From Goekera deserti (GTDB lineage: Bacteria; Actinomycetota; Actinomycetes; Mycobacteriales; Geodermatophilaceae), in NCBI RefSeq assembly GCF_010685995.1, contig NZ_JAAGWK010000035.1, forward strand, positions 1 through 64,000: a stretch of DNA of 64,000 nucleotides, read 5' to 3'. Within the stretch, counting starts at the first letter, position 1. Each line of letters begins with the position of its first letter. A program made the position numbers and the translations under genes. Positions 53,617 to 63,254 of the stretch are shown piece after piece. Under the pieces are notes generated by a model. That model was not told the DNA's origin, did no database searches, and saw only the letters and a program-made list of their open reading frames with translations.

Positions 53617-53966
53617 GTCCCGCTCCCCCGCCGGCCGGTGGTGTGCCCCGCCGGCCCGGGGAGACCCAGCCGGCGCGCACGGCGCTGGCCTGGCAGCGCA
53701 CCGCGCTCGGCGTGCTCGCGGTGGCCGCGCTGCTGGCCCGGGCCGCGGTCGTGCGGGACCGGCCGCTGGTCGTGCTGCCGGCCGCCGTGGTGGCGCTGGC
53801 CGGGCTGGCCCTGCTGGGCGCCGCCGGCCCCCACCGACTGCGCACGGCGCGGCAGGCGGCGGAGACCGGTGGCAGCGGCCGGGCCGCACGTGGTGCGGCC
53901 CTCGCCACCGGCGTGGTCGTGCTCACCGCCCTGGCCGGCCTGGCCGCCGTCGCCCTCCTGCCCTGA
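53613..53966 (+). CDS. DUF202 domain membrane protein, second
   Basis: The 117-residue protein has QPARTALAWQRTALGVLAVAALLARAAVV (about 19-47), the shorter DUF202 form, and two further helices. Pairs of a YidH-like and a shorter DUF202 protein often occur together and may form a complex. It is the last gene of the pair and ends 16 bp before the convergent ligase gene. Confidence 0.85.
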   Translation: MSPAPPPAGGVPRRPGETQPARTALAWQRTALGVLAVAALLARAAVVRDRPLVVLPAAVVALAGLALLGAAGPHRLRTARQAAETGGSGRAARGAALATGVVVLTALAGLAAVALLP

Positions 53967-53982
53967 CCTCGGCCCGGTCCCC

Positions 53983-55638
53983 TCAGGCGTTGCGGACGGC
54001 GGCCGCGCCCTGCAGGCCCAGCTCTTCCACCGACACCTGGCGCATCTCCACCTTGCGCACCTTGCCGGTGACGGTCATCGGGAACTCGGTGACCACCTTG
54101 ACGTAGCGGGGCACCTTGTAGTGGGCGAGCTTCCCGGCGCACCAGGTGCGCAGGGCCTCCGCGGTGAGCGGCTCGGCGCCCTCGCGCAGCCGCACCCAGG
54201 CCATCAGCTCCTCGCCGTACCGCTCGTCGGGGACGCCGATGACCTGCGCGTCGACGACGTCCGGGTGGGTGTGGAGGAACTCCTCGACCTCGCGCGGGTA
54301 CACGTTCTCCCCGCCGCGGATCACCATGTCCTTGATCCGGCCGACGATGTTCAGGTACCCGGCCTCGTCCATGACGGCGAGGTCGCCGGTGTGCATCCAG
54401 CGGGCGGCGTCGAGCACCTCGGCGGTCTTCTCCGGCTGCTCCCAGTAGCCGAGCATCACCGAGTAGCCGCGGGTGCAGAACTCGCCGGTCACCCCGCGCG
54501 GCACGGTGAGCCCGGTGGCCGGGTCGACCACCTTCACCTCCAGGTGCGGGTGCACCCGGCCCACGGTGGAGGTGCGCCGGTCGAGGTCGTCGTCGGCACC
54601 GGTCTGCGTGGACACCGGCGAGGTCTCGGTCATGCCGTAGCAGATGGTGACCTCCTGCATGCCCATCTCGCTGACCACGCGCTTCATCACCTCGACCGGG
54701 CACGGCGAGCCGGCCATGATCCCGGTGCGCAGGCTGGACAGGTCGTAGGAGGCGAAGTCGGGCAGGGCGAGCTCGGCGATGAACATCGTCGGGACGCCGT
54801 ACAGCGAGGTGCACCGCTCGTCCTGCACCGCCTGCAGGGTGAGCGCGGGGTCGAAGCCGGGCGCGGGGATGACCATCGTCGCCCCGTGCGAGGTGCAGCC
54901 GAGGTTGCCCATGCCCATGCCGAAGCAGTGGTAGTAGGGCACCGGGATGCAGACCCGGTCGGCCTCGGTGTAGCCGCAGCCCTCGCCCACGAAGAAGCCG
55001 TTGTTGAGCAGGTTGTGGTGGGTGAGCGTGGCGCCCTTGGGGAAGCCGGTGGTGCCCGAGGTGTACTGGATGTTGATCGGGTCGTCGGCGGTGAGCTGCC
55101 CGGCCCGCTCGGCCAGCAGCCCGCGGTCGGCCGAGCGGCCACGGTCCATGAGCGCGTCCCACTCCGGGTCACCCAGGAACGCGACCTCGCGCAGGTCGGG
55201 GCAGTCGGCGCGCACCTCGGCGACCATCGCGCGGTAGTCGCTGGTCTTGAAGCTCGGGGCCGCGACCAGCACGGAGATGCCGGCCTGGCGCAGCACGTAG
55301 GACAGCTCGTGCGTGCGGTAGGCGGGGTTGATGTTCACCAGGACGACGCCGAGCTTCGCCGTGCCGTACTGGACGAGGACCCACTCGGCGCAGTTCGGCG
55401 CCCAGATGCCGACCCGGTCGCCCTTCTGCAGGCCCAGGGAGTGCAGGCCCAGGGCGCACGCGTCGACGTCGGCCACCAGCTGCGGGTAGGTCCAGCGCCG
55501 GCCGGTGGCGCACTCGACGAGTGCCTCGTGGTCGCCGACCCGCGCGGCCGTGCGGTCCAGGTCGGCCCCGATCGTGTCCCCGAGCAGCGGCACCGTGGAG
55601 GTGCCACTGCTGTAGGAGGGCAGTGCGGGGGCGGTCAT
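53983..55638 (-). CDS. AMP-binding acyl-CoA synthetase (FadD type)
   Basis: This 551-residue ligase activates a carboxylic acid as acyl-AMP, then acyl-CoA. It has the P-loop [19 protein letters not shown] (about 192-210), the ANL motif [12 protein letters not shown] (about 338-349), [32 protein letters not shown] (about 420-451) and the catalytic Lys in [13 protein letters not shown] near the end. The order and length resemble medium/long-chain FadD35-like enzymes; the chain length is not determinable. ATG 55638. Confidence 0.93.
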   Translation of the reverse strand: MTAPALPSYSSGTSTVPLLGDTIGADLDRTAARVGDHEALVECATGRRWTYPQLVADVDACALGLHSLGLQKGDRVGIWAPNCAEWVLVQYGTAKLGVVLVNINPAYRTHELSYVLRQAGISVLVAAPSFKTSDYRAMVAEVRADCPDLREVAFLGDPEWDALMDRGRSADRGLLAERAGQLTADDPINIQYTSGTTGFPKGATLTHHNLLNNGFFVGEGCGYTEADRVCIPVPYYHCFGMGMGNLGCTSHGATMVIPAPGFDPALTLQAVQDERCTSLYGVPTMFIAELALPDFASYDLSSLRTGIMAGSPCPVEVMKRVVSEMGMQEVTICYGMTETSPVSTQTGADDDLDRRTSTVGRVHPHLEVKVVDPATGLTVPRGVTGEFCTRGYSVMLGYWEQPEKTAEVLDAARWMHTGDLAVMDEAGYLNIVGRIKDMVIRGGENVYPREVEEFLHTHPDVVDAQVIGVPDERYGEELMAWVRLREGAEPLTAEALRTWCAGKLAHYKVPRYVKVVTEFPMTVTGKVRKVEMRQVSVEELGLQGAAAVRNA

Positions 55639-55681
55639 GCCGGGACGCTGACGACGGTGTCCGTGCAGCCCGACACGCCGG

Positions 55682-55903
55682 TCACCGTCCTTCGCCGGCC
55701 TGGACACCCGCCCGGTTGGGCTTGTCGGTGGGGTGGGCGTACCGGATCCGGTGGGCCGGCAGCGGGAACTCGTGGTCCTCGCCGAACGGCGACAGCGACC
55801 CGGCGGTCTCGGCGACGAGCTCGGTCAGCGGGGGGCCACCGCCCTCGGACTGGCCCCAGGTGGGCTCCTTGAGGTGGGCGTTCTTCTTGCCGCTCTTGGC
55901 CAT
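55682..55903 (-). CDS. Small conserved hypothetical protein
   Basis: This 73-residue soluble protein begins [22 protein letters not shown], then [35 protein letters not shown]. No known domain is evident, but a good ribosome-binding site (GGAGGCGAC) precedes ATG 55903 and the composition is not a shadow of another gene. The gap to the next gene (55904-56035) shows nothing else. Confidence 0.65.
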   Translation of the reverse strand: MAKSGKKNAHLKEPTWGQSEGGGPPLTELVAETAGSLSPFGEDHEFPLPAHRIRYAHPTDKPNRAGVQAGEGR

Positions 55904-56035
55904 GTCGCCTCCGTGCACGTGGGGGCCCGGGCGGGTGCGCGGACCGTCCCCGCCATCTTCTCGCGACGGAGGGCGCTTGCGCACCGGTGGGCGCCCCGTG
56001 AGGTCGCTGCGGGTCTGCTGCGGACCCGCTGCCGG

Positions 56036-56572
56036 TCAGCCCGCGCGCCGCCGCGCCCGGCGGGCAGCGTCGCGGGCGCCGAGCAGCGTGCCGGTGGCGT
56101 CGGCGGTGAGCACCCACTGCCCGGCCCCGGCCGGGGCGTAGCGCACCTCGGCGTCCTGCAGCGCGGAGACGGCCCGGGTGCGCCAGATCGCGGTGCTCAG
56201 CAGCTGCAGGCGCAGCGGGTCGGCCAGCGGGTCGGCGTCGTCCGGCTCGACCAGCAGGAGCGCCGGGCCCGCACTGCGCAGCCGGCCGGTCGACCACGGC
56301 GTCACCGCCAGGGCCGCGGCCCAGCGGCGGGTGCGCAGCAGGGCACCCACACCGGCGACGACGCCGGCGAGCCCGCCCAGCAGCAGCACCAGCAGCACCA
56401 GGCCGGCACCGCCGACCCGGTCGCCCCCGGAGCGCACCACGGTGGACGCCGCCACCCCGACCAGCACGGCCAGGACCACGCCGATCACCCCGCCACCGAG
56501 CCAGCGCAGGGCCCCGGCCCGGTGCGCGGCCAGCGCGTCCCGGGTACCCGGGTCGTCCAGGGCGGGGGTCAC
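56036..56572 (-). CDS. Hypothetical membrane protein, two helices
   Basis: The 178-residue protein has two transmembrane segments (WLGGGVIGVVLAVLVGVAAS and GGAGLVLLVLLLGGLAGVVAGVGALL) followed by a soluble C-terminal domain of about 100 residues with RLQLLSTAIWRTRAVSALQDAEVRYAPAG. No family is recognised. GTG 56572 is the likely start. It is divergent from the helicase-associated gene. Confidence 0.65.
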   Translation of the reverse strand: MTPALDDPGTRDALAAHRAGALRWLGGGVIGVVLAVLVGVAASTVVRSGGDRVGGAGLVLLVLLLGGLAGVVAGVGALLRTRRWAAALAVTPWSTGRLRSAGPALLLVEPDDADPLADPLRLQLLSTAIWRTRAVSALQDAEVRYAPAGAGQWVLTADATGTLLGARDAARRARRRAG

Positions 56573-56652
56573 GCCCCGGATGCTCCCAGAGCCCCGCGCG
56601 TGGCCGGGCGCCACGGGGCAGGTGGTGGCGCCGTCGTCGTAACGTGGTGCGG

Positions 56653-58902
56653 ATGCCCCAGGACCAGCCCGCCACGCTCGCCGCCTGGTTGCGCACCCGC
56701 AGCGACGAGCAGCTGGGCGCACTGCTGCTCGCCCGGCACGACGTCGCCCGGCCCGCGCCGTCCGACGTGGTCAGCCTGGCCAGCCGGCTCGCCGTCCCGA
56801 TCTCGGTGGACCGGGCGCTGGACGAGCTGGACGCCGCCACGCTGCAGGTGCTGGACGCCGTCCTGCTGTCCGAGGGCGACGGTGTCGCGCGGGCCGAGCT
56901 GGCCGCCCTGCTCCCCGACGTGCCGGCCGAGGTGGTGCAGCGCGGTGTGCAGACCCTGACCGAGCGCGCGCTGCTGTGGGGCGACGACGAGCTGCGAGCC
57001 CCGGAGCCGGTGCGCCGCTCGGTGCGGCACCCGGCCGGGCTGGGGCGGCGCGCGGTGGACCTGCGGGTGCAGCTCCCCCGGGACCTGCCCGGCACGCTGG
57101 CCGAGCTGTCGGCCGAGGAGCGGGACGTGCTGCAGCGGCTGGCCGGCGACCGCCCGGTCGGCCACCTGCCCGACGGCCCGGCCACCTCCGGGTCACCGGC
57201 CCGGCGGCTGCTGCAGCTGGGCCTGCTGGCGCGCATCGACGCGGTGAACGTGGAGCTGCCGCGGGAGGTCGGGCTGGCCCTGCGCGGGGACCGGCCGCTC
57301 GGGTCGCCGCGGGTGCGCCCGGAGCCGGAGCTGCGTCGCCGCCCGCAGGCCGACGTCGACCGGCAGGCCGCGGGTGCCGCGATGGAGGTCATCGGCCGGG
57401 TCGGTGAGCTGCTGGTGCTGCTGGAGGACGAGCCGGCCGGGCTGCTGCGCAGCGGCGGCATGGCCGTGCGGGACCAGAAGCGGCTGGCCCGCGAGCTGCA
57501 CGTGCCCGAGTCCGACGCGACCTTCCTGGCCGAGCTGGCCTTCGCCGCCGGCCTGCTGGACGTCGGCGGGGCGCACCGCGACGAGTGGCTGCCCACCCGG
57601 GCCTACGACCTGTGGCGCGAGCAGGACCTGCCCACCCGCTGGGCCACCCTGGTGTGGGGCTGGCTGACCAGCGTGCGGCTGCCGTCGCTGGTGGGTCAGC
57701 GCACCGTCGCCGGCAAGGCGGTCAACGCGCTGTCCCCGGACATCGTGCGGCAGACCGCGCCCGCCGTCCGCCGGTCGGCGCTGGCCGCGCTGGCCGAGAC
57801 CCCGCCCGGCAGCGGGCTGACCCCGGACGACCTGCTGACGGTGCTGCGCTGGCGCACCCCGCGCCGGGCCGACCGGCTGGCCCCGGTGCCGGCCGTGCTC
57901 GCCGAGGCCGACCGGCTGGGCATCAGCGTCGGCGGCGTGCTCGCCGGGGCCGGCCGGCTGCTGCTCACCGACGGGGAGGACGGCGCCGCGGACGGGGTGC
58001 GCGAGCTGCTGCCCGAGCCACTGGACCACGTGCTGGCCCAGCCCGACCTCTCCCTGGTCGCGCCCGGTCCGCTGGTCGCCGAGCTGGCCACCACGCTGGC
58101 CGTGGTCGCCGACGTCGAGTCCTCCGGCGGCGCGACGGTGTACCGGGTGTCCGACGCCAGCGTGCGGCGGGCGCTGGACCGCGGCTGGTCGGCCACCGAC
58201 CTGCACGAGTTCTTCGCCCGGGCCTCCCGCACGCCGGTGCCGCAGGCACTGGACTACCTGGTCGACGACGTCGCCCGCCAGCACGGCCGGCTCCGGGTCG
58301 GCTCGATCGAGTGCTACGTGCGCTCCGACGACCACGGGTTGCTGTCCCAGGTGCTCGGCGACCGGCGCACCGCCCCCGCCGAGCTGCGCCGGCTGGCCCC
58401 CGGCGTCCTGGTGAGCGGGCTGCAGGCCGACGAGGTGCTGTCGGTGCTGCGCTCATCCGGCTACGCCCCGGCCGGTGAGTCCTCCGGCGGTGCGGTGCTG
58501 ACCCGGCCGCCGGCCAAGCCGCGGGCCGCCGGGCGCCGCCCCGGCTCGTCGGCGCCGCCGACCGCCCCCCGGCCGATGGCCCCGGGCGACGTGACGGCGA
58601 CCGTGCGGGAGATCCGCGCCGGCGACGCCGCGCTGGCCGCCCGCCGCACCGACCCGGTGCGCCAGATCCCCGGCGTGACCACCGCCAGCACGCTGGAGCT
58701 GCTGTCCCGCGCGGTCGCCGACGGGCTGCCGGTGTGGCTGGGCTACGTGGACGCCGCCGGCAGCGGCAGCCAGCGGGTGGTGCGGCCGTCGTCCCTGGTG
58801 GGCGGGTTCCTGCAGGGCTTCGACGAGGGCCGCGGGGAGAACCGGACCTTCGCGGTGCACAGGATCACCTCGGTGGCCCTGGTCACCGAGGCCACCGGCT
58901 GA
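56653..58902 (+). CDS. Helicase-associated protein (XPB/Ssl2-like N-terminal domain)
   Basis: This 749-residue protein is the actinobacterial partner of the XPB helicase, related to Rv0862c. It has repeated winged-helix-like segments (ARAELAALLPDVPAEVV, RLARELHVPESDATFLAELAFAAGLL) but no Walker motifs. The domain VLAQPDLSLVAPGPLVAELATTLA (about 464-487) then YRVSDASVRRALDRGWSATDLHEFFARAS (about 497-525) matches the XPB/Ssl2 N-terminal domain; a WYL-like end includes LPVWLGYVDAAGSGSQRVVRPSSL. It acts presumably in DNA repair or transcription with the helicase encoded downstream. ATG 56653. Confidence 0.85.
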   Translation: MPQDQPATLAAWLRTRSDEQLGALLLARHDVARPAPSDVVSLASRLAVPISVDRALDELDAATLQVLDAVLLSEGDGVARAELAALLPDVPAEVVQRGVQTLTERALLWGDDELRAPEPVRRSVRHPAGLGRRAVDLRVQLPRDLPGTLAELSAEERDVLQRLAGDRPVGHLPDGPATSGSPARRLLQLGLLARIDAVNVELPREVGLALRGDRPLGSPRVRPEPELRRRPQADVDRQAAGAAMEVIGRVGELLVLLEDEPAGLLRSGGMAVRDQKRLARELHVPESDATFLAELAFAAGLLDVGGAHRDEWLPTRAYDLWREQDLPTRWATLVWGWLTSVRLPSLVGQRTVAGKAVNALSPDIVRQTAPAVRRSALAALAETPPGSGLTPDDLLTVLRWRTPRRADRLAPVPAVLAEADRLGISVGGVLAGAGRLLLTDGEDGAADGVRELLPEPLDHVLAQPDLSLVAPGPLVAELATTLAVVADVESSGGATVYRVSDASVRRALDRGWSATDLHEFFARASRTPVPQALDYLVDDVARQHGRLRVGSIECYVRSDDHGLLSQVLGDRRTAPAELRRLAPGVLVSGLQADEVLSVLRSSGYAPAGESSGGAVLTRPPAKPRAAGRRPGSSAPPTAPRPMAPGDVTATVREIRAGDAALAARRTDPVRQIPGVTTASTLELLSRAVADGLPVWLGYVDAAGSGSQRVVRPSSLVGGFLQGFDEGRGENRTFAVHRITSVALVTEATG

Positions 58903-59030
58903 GGCTGCCCCGACCGGGGTCCTGCGGGAATGCAAGGCCTGCTCTCGGCATTGTCCGGGACAGTTGCTCCGCGAGAAGACCTGGACAGGCGGGTCAGGGG
59001 GGCCGCCGGAGTGGGCACCGAGGACCGGAC

Positions 59031-60305
59031 ATGGACGAGAGCGTCGCGAGTGGGTTGACCAGGGCACTGGGAACGGTGCTGGGCACGGCAGAGCTGCCGG
59101 TGCGGCTGCGCGGCTGGGACGGGTCGGAGGCGGGTCCGCCGGACGCCCCGATGATCTCGGTCCGGTCGCCGCTGGCCCTGCGGCGGATGGTCTGGTCGCC
59201 CGGGCAGCTCGGCCTGGGCCGGGCCTACGTCGCCGGTGAGATCGACGTCGAGGGCGACGTGTACGCGGCGTTCGCCGCGCTGAGCTCGGCGGGCAAGCTG
59301 GCCGAGAAGGGCGCCTTCCGCGCCGCCACGCTGCACGACCGGTGGGAGCTGGCCCGCACCGCGGCTCAGCTGCACGCCCTGAGCCCGGAGCCCGCGCCGC
59401 CGCCGGAGGAGGCCCCGGTCGGGCGCGGCCGCCGGCACAGCCGCGGCCGGGACGCCGCCGCGATCTCCCACCACTACGACGTCGGCAACGACTTCTACGC
59501 CCTGGTGCTCGGCCCGTCGATGGTCTACTCCTGCGCCGTCTGGGAGTCCCCCGAGGTCGGTCTGGACGCCGCCCAGGAGGCCAAGCTGGACCTGGTCTGC
59601 CGCAAGCTCGGGCTCGGACCGGACAGCCGGCTGCTCGACGTCGGGTGCGGCTGGGGCAGCCTGGCCGTGCACGCGGCCGGGCGGTACGGCGCCCGGGTGG
59701 TGGGCATCACGCTGTCGGTGGAGCAGGCCGAGCTGGCCCGCAAGCGGGTCGCCGACGCGGGGCTGACCGACCGGGTCGAGATCCGGGTGCAGGACTACCG
59801 ACTGGTGCCGGACGGCCCCTACGACGCGATCAGCTCGATCGGCATGGCCGAGCACGTGGGCCGGGCCGAGCTGCCCGGGTACGTGGCCCGGCTGTGGGGC
59901 CTGCTGCGTCCCGGCGGGCGGCTGCTGAACCACGCCATCGCCTTCAACGCCGGGGAGAACCAGTGGAACCCCGACTCCTTCATCGCCCGCTACGTCTTCC
60001 CCGACGGCGAACTGGTCGGCATGGCCACGATGGTCGGCGCCCTGGAGGCCGGCGGCTTCGAGGTGCTGGACGTCGAGGCACTGCGCCGGCACTACGCGCT
60101 CACCCTGCGCGCGTGGGTGGCGAACCTGGAGGCGCACTGGGACGCCGCGGTGGCGGCGACCAGCGAGGGCCGCGCCCGGGTGTGGCGGCTCTACATGGCC
60201 GCCAGCGCCCTCGGGTTCGAGAACGGCTCGCTGGGCGTCAACCAGGTGCTGGTGCGCCGGCCCGGGCCGGTGGAGCCCCCGCTCCGCCGCACCGAGTGGG
60301 TCTGA
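59031..60305 (+). CDS. Cyclopropane-fatty-acyl-phospholipid synthase family methyltransferase
   Basis: This 424-residue enzyme adds a methylene or methyl group to unsaturated lipids using SAM. The N-terminal lipid-facing domain contains WSPGQLGLGRAYVAGEIDVEGD. The methyltransferase has ISHHYDVGNDFYALVLGPSMVYSCA, LLDVGCGWGSLAVHAAGRYGARVVGIT (SAM motif, about 200-226), SIGMAEHVG and a C-terminal HYALTLRAWVANLE. The length is typical of CFA synthase. It lies between the two XPB-related genes in the same direction. Confidence 0.93.
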   Translation: MDESVASGLTRALGTVLGTAELPVRLRGWDGSEAGPPDAPMISVRSPLALRRMVWSPGQLGLGRAYVAGEIDVEGDVYAAFAALSSAGKLAEKGAFRAATLHDRWELARTAAQLHALSPEPAPPPEEAPVGRGRRHSRGRDAAAISHHYDVGNDFYALVLGPSMVYSCAVWESPEVGLDAAQEAKLDLVCRKLGLGPDSRLLDVGCGWGSLAVHAAGRYGARVVGITLSVEQAELARKRVADAGLTDRVEIRVQDYRLVPDGPYDAISSIGMAEHVGRAELPGYVARLWGLLRPGGRLLNHAIAFNAGENQWNPDSFIARYVFPDGELVGMATMVGALEAGGFEVLDVEALRRHYALTLRAWVANLEAHWDAAVAATSEGRARVWRLYMAASALGFENGSLGVNQVLVRRPGPVEPPLRRTEWV

Positions 60306-60376
60306 GGGAAGCGCAGGTGACCCGCTGACCGTGCCCGCGGCGGGAAGGTCGACGCCGCGGGCGCGGTTACCGTGGC

Positions 60377-62065
60377 GTGGTGACTGATGGCCCCCTGATC
60401 GTCCAGTCCGACAAGACCCTGCTGCTCGAGGTCGACCACCCGCTGGCCAAGGAGTGCCGCTCGGCGATCGCGCCGTTCGCGGAACTCGAGCGCTCGCCCG
60501 AGCACGTGCACACCTACCGGGTGACGCCGCTGGCGCTGTGGAACGCCCGGGCGGCCGGCCACGACGCCGAGCAGGTGGTCGACGCGCTGGTCCGCTTCTC
60601 CCGCTACCCCGTGCCGCACGCCCTGCTGGTCGACGTGGCCGACACGATGGACCGCTACGGCCGGCTCACCCTGGCCAACAACCCGGTGCACGGCCTGGTG
60701 CTCACCACCACCGACCGTGCCGTGCTGGAGGAGGTCGTCCGCAGCAAGCGGGTCGCCCCGATGCTCGGCGCCCGGATCGACGCCGACTCGATCGTGGTGC
60801 ACCCCTCCGAGCGCGGCCGGCTCAAGCAGGCGCTGCTCAAGGTCGGCTGGCCGGCCGAGGACCTCGCCGGCTACGTCGACGGCCAGGCCCACCCGATCGA
60901 GCTCGACCAGAGCGGCTGGCAGCTGCGGGACTACCAGCAGCAGGCCGTCGACGGGTTCTGGGCCGGCGGGTCCGGCGTCGTCGTCCTGCCGTGCGGGGCG
61001 GGCAAGACCCTGGTCGGCGCCGCGGCGATGGCCGAGGCGAAGGCGACCACGCTGATCCTGGTCACCAACACCGTCTCCGGCCGGCAGTGGAAGCGGGAGC
61101 TGATCGCCCGCACCTCGCTGACCGAGGAGGAGATCGGCGAGTACTCCGGCGAGCGCAAGGAGATCCGCCCGGTCACCATCGCCACCTACCAGGTGATCAC
61201 CACCCGCCGGAAGGGCGAGTACCGGCACCTGGACCTCTTCGACGCCCAGGACTGGGGCCTGATCGTGTACGACGAGGTGCACCTGCTGCCGGCGCCGATC
61301 TTCCGGCTGACCGCCGACCTGCAGTCCCGCCGCCGGCTCGGGCTGACCGCGACGCTGGTCCGCGAGGACGGCCGGGAGGACGACGTCTTCTCCCTGATCG
61401 GGCCCAAGCGCTACGACGCCCCGTGGCGCGACATCGAGGCCCAGGGCCACATCGCGCCCGCCGAGTGCATCGAGGTCAGGGTCTCCATGGACGACGAGGA
61501 GCGGATGACCTACGCCGTCGCCGAGCCGGAGGACCGCTACAAGATCGCGGCGACGTCGGCGTCCAAGATGCCGGTGATCAAGCGGATCCTGGAGCGGCAC
61601 CCCGACGAGCACTCCCTGGTGATCGGCGCCTACCTCGACCAGCTCGACGCGCTCGGGGTGGCCCTGGACGCCCCGGTCATCCAGGGCTCGACGCCGAACA
61701 AGGAGCGCGAGCGGCTGTTCCAGGCGTTCCGCACCGGCGAGATCCGCACGCTGGTGGTGTCCAAGGTGGCCAACTTCTCCATCGACCTGCCCGAGGCCGC
61801 GGTCGCGGTGCAGGTGTCGGGCACCTTCGGCTCCCGGCAGGAGGAGGCCCAGCGGCTCGGCCGGGTGCTGCGCCCCAAGGCCGACGGCCGGCAGGCGCAC
61901 TTCTACTCCGTGGTCGCCCGGGACACCCTGGACAGCGAGTACTCCGCGCACCGGCAGCGGTTCCTCGCCGAGCAGGGCTACGCCTACACGATCATCGACG
62001 CCGCCGACCTGGCCGGCCCGGGTGAGGTCAACGGCCCCGACTGGGTGGACGAGCCCGCCGACTGA
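60377..62065 (+). CDS. DNA repair helicase XPB
   Basis: The 562-residue protein is a superfamily 2 helicase of the XPB/Ssl2 type. Motifs are Walker A VVVLPCGAGKTLVGAAAM (about 200-217), DEVH box LIVYDEVHLLP, TAT motif LGLTATLVREDGRED (with the RED motif diagnostic of XPB), and motif VI QEEAQRLGRVLRPKADGRQ. It unwinds 3'-5'. In mycobacteria the homologue Rv0861c lies next to the associated protein; here a CFA synthase gene is between them. The start is GTG 60377 or 60380. Confidence 0.95.
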   Translation: MVTDGPLIVQSDKTLLLEVDHPLAKECRSAIAPFAELERSPEHVHTYRVTPLALWNARAAGHDAEQVVDALVRFSRYPVPHALLVDVADTMDRYGRLTLANNPVHGLVLTTTDRAVLEEVVRSKRVAPMLGARIDADSIVVHPSERGRLKQALLKVGWPAEDLAGYVDGQAHPIELDQSGWQLRDYQQQAVDGFWAGGSGVVVLPCGAGKTLVGAAAMAEAKATTLILVTNTVSGRQWKRELIARTSLTEEEIGEYSGERKEIRPVTIATYQVITTRRKGEYRHLDLFDAQDWGLIVYDEVHLLPAPIFRLTADLQSRRRLGLTATLVREDGREDDVFSLIGPKRYDAPWRDIEAQGHIAPAECIEVRVSMDDEERMTYAVAEPEDRYKIAATSASKMPVIKRILERHPDEHSLVIGAYLDQLDALGVALDAPVIQGSTPNKERERLFQAFRTGEIRTLVVSKVANFSIDLPEAAVAVQVSGTFGSRQEEAQRLGRVLRPKADGRQAHFYSVVARDTLDSEYSAHRQRFLAEQGYAYTIIDAADLAGPGEVNGPDWVDEPAD

Positions 62066-62243
62066 CAGCCCCGCCGGGGGATCCCACGCCGGCTCCGGGC
62101 CACCGGATCCCGGTACCGAGCCGAGGGCCCACGCCACGGCGACCCCGGCATGACGAGACCGAGGTGAGCTGAGCGTCCAGGACCGGCCGAGTCGGCAATC
62201 ATGCCGCACCTCCCGATAGCAGGTCAGGTGCTACTTTGCTGCC

Positions 62244-62519
62244 GTGGAGCGCATAGGGGTACGGGAGCTGCGGCAGAACGCGAGCGTGTACCTGGCGCGG
62301 GTCAAGAGCGGCGAGACGATCGAGGTCACCGAACGGGGTGTGCTCGTGGCCCTGCTGACCCCGCCGTCCCCGGCGGCTTCCGCGCGGGAGCGGCTCATCG
62401 CCGAGGGGCGACTGATCCCGGCCACCGGACCCCGGGTGCTCCCGCCGCGGGTCGCGCCCCCCCCGGGCCACCCGACCGCCAGCGAGGCGCTGGCCGCCGA
62501 ACGCGCCGACGACCGGTGA
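62244..62519 (+). CDS. vapB: Phd/YefM-type antitoxin
   Basis: This 91-residue protein has the Phd/YefM DNA-binding N-terminus ERIGVRELRQNASVYLARVKSGETIEVTERGVLVALLTP (about 2-40) and a proline-rich C-terminal tail that should bind the toxin. Its stop overlaps the PIN-domain toxin gene start by 4 bp (GTGA), typical of autoregulated VapBC operons. GTG 62244 is the start. Confidence 0.92.
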   Translation: MERIGVRELRQNASVYLARVKSGETIEVTERGVLVALLTPPSPAASARERLIAEGRLIPATGPRVLPPRVAPPPGHPTASEALAAERADDR

Positions 62520-62908
62520 TCGCGTTCGACACGTCTGCGCTCGTGAAGTTGATCGTGGACGAGGCGGAGAGCGATGCGCTGGCACGGTGGCTCGCGGCGA
62601 GACCCGACATCGGCTGGACAGCCAGCGAGCTCTGCGTCGTGGAGGTCACGCGAGCCGTCGTTCGAGCCGACCCCTCGACTCGTGAGTCGGCACGGGCCCT
62701 GCTCGATGGCATCGACCTCGTCCCGATGAGCCGCTCTCTGCTGGACCGGGCGGCTGCCCTCCGGCCGCCGGAGCTGCGGAGCCTCGACGCCGTCCACCTG
62801 GCAGCGGCCCTGGGTCTCGGCCCCGACGTCGAGGTCTTCGTCAGCTACGACCACCGGCAGGTGGACGCCGCGCACGCGGCCGGGCTGGCCACCGTCTCCC
62901 CCACCTGA
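62516..62908 (+). CDS. vapC: VapC toxin, PIN-domain ribonuclease
   Basis: The 130-residue PIN protein has the acidic catalytic positions: AFDTSALVKLIVDE (Asp5), SELCVVEVTRAVV (Glu near 41), RSLDAVHLAAALG (Asp near 93) and VSYDHRQVDAA (Asp near 111). It should cleave RNA (tRNA or rRNA) when unbound by the antitoxin. It is co-transcribed with vapB. The module lies in a region with gene-end remnants and may have been inserted. Confidence 0.92.
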   Translation: MIAFDTSALVKLIVDEAESDALARWLAARPDIGWTASELCVVEVTRAVVRADPSTRESARALLDGIDLVPMSRSLLDRAAALRPPELRSLDAVHLAAALGLGPDVEVFVSYDHRQVDAAHAAGLATVSPT

Positions 62909-63254
62909 GCCACCGACGCCGGGAGAGCCACCGCGGCTCAGCGCAGGGCGACGGACATGGGCAGCGCAGCTGTCGCGGCGAACAGCAGGGCCACGACGCA
63001 ACCCCAGGTCCATCAGCACCTCGTCATGGCGCCGCTCCGGCGTGTGTGCAGGACCCGGCTCTGGTGCTGGACGACACCCGGGTCGTGACCCGGTCGGCAG
63101 AGGCGCGGATTCCCGCCGTCCTGACACGCGCGGCCCGCGCCCCCTGCCGCTCCTGCGGTGTTCCCGGCCCTCCTGCGGTGCTGCAGCACCGCAGGAGGAG
63201 GAGCGGAACCGCAGGAGCCACCGCCTTCGGTGCCGGAACACCGCTGAGGCGCCC
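62909..63254. other. Intergenic region with a gene-end remnant and palindromes
   Basis: No intact gene is present. At 62939-62980 the minus strand reads MSVALR-stop, copying the last residues of the neighbouring GNAT (63255-), but diverging upstream, so it may be a remnant. From 63149 there is a cluster of CTCCTGCGG palindromes, listed separately. The rest shows no conserved structure I can see. Confidence 0.5.
63149..63218. repeat. Nested CTCCTGCGG palindromes
   Basis: A perfect 28-bp palindrome (63170-63197) has arms CTCCTGCGGTGCTG and CAGCACCGCAGGAG. It is flanked by outer inverted arms GCTCCTGCGGT (63149-63159) and ACCGCAGGAGC (63208-63218). Four CTCCTGCGG cores therefore occur in 70 bp, two in each orientation. 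It lies about 35 bp downstream of the end of the minus-strand GNAT gene. Confidence 0.85.
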
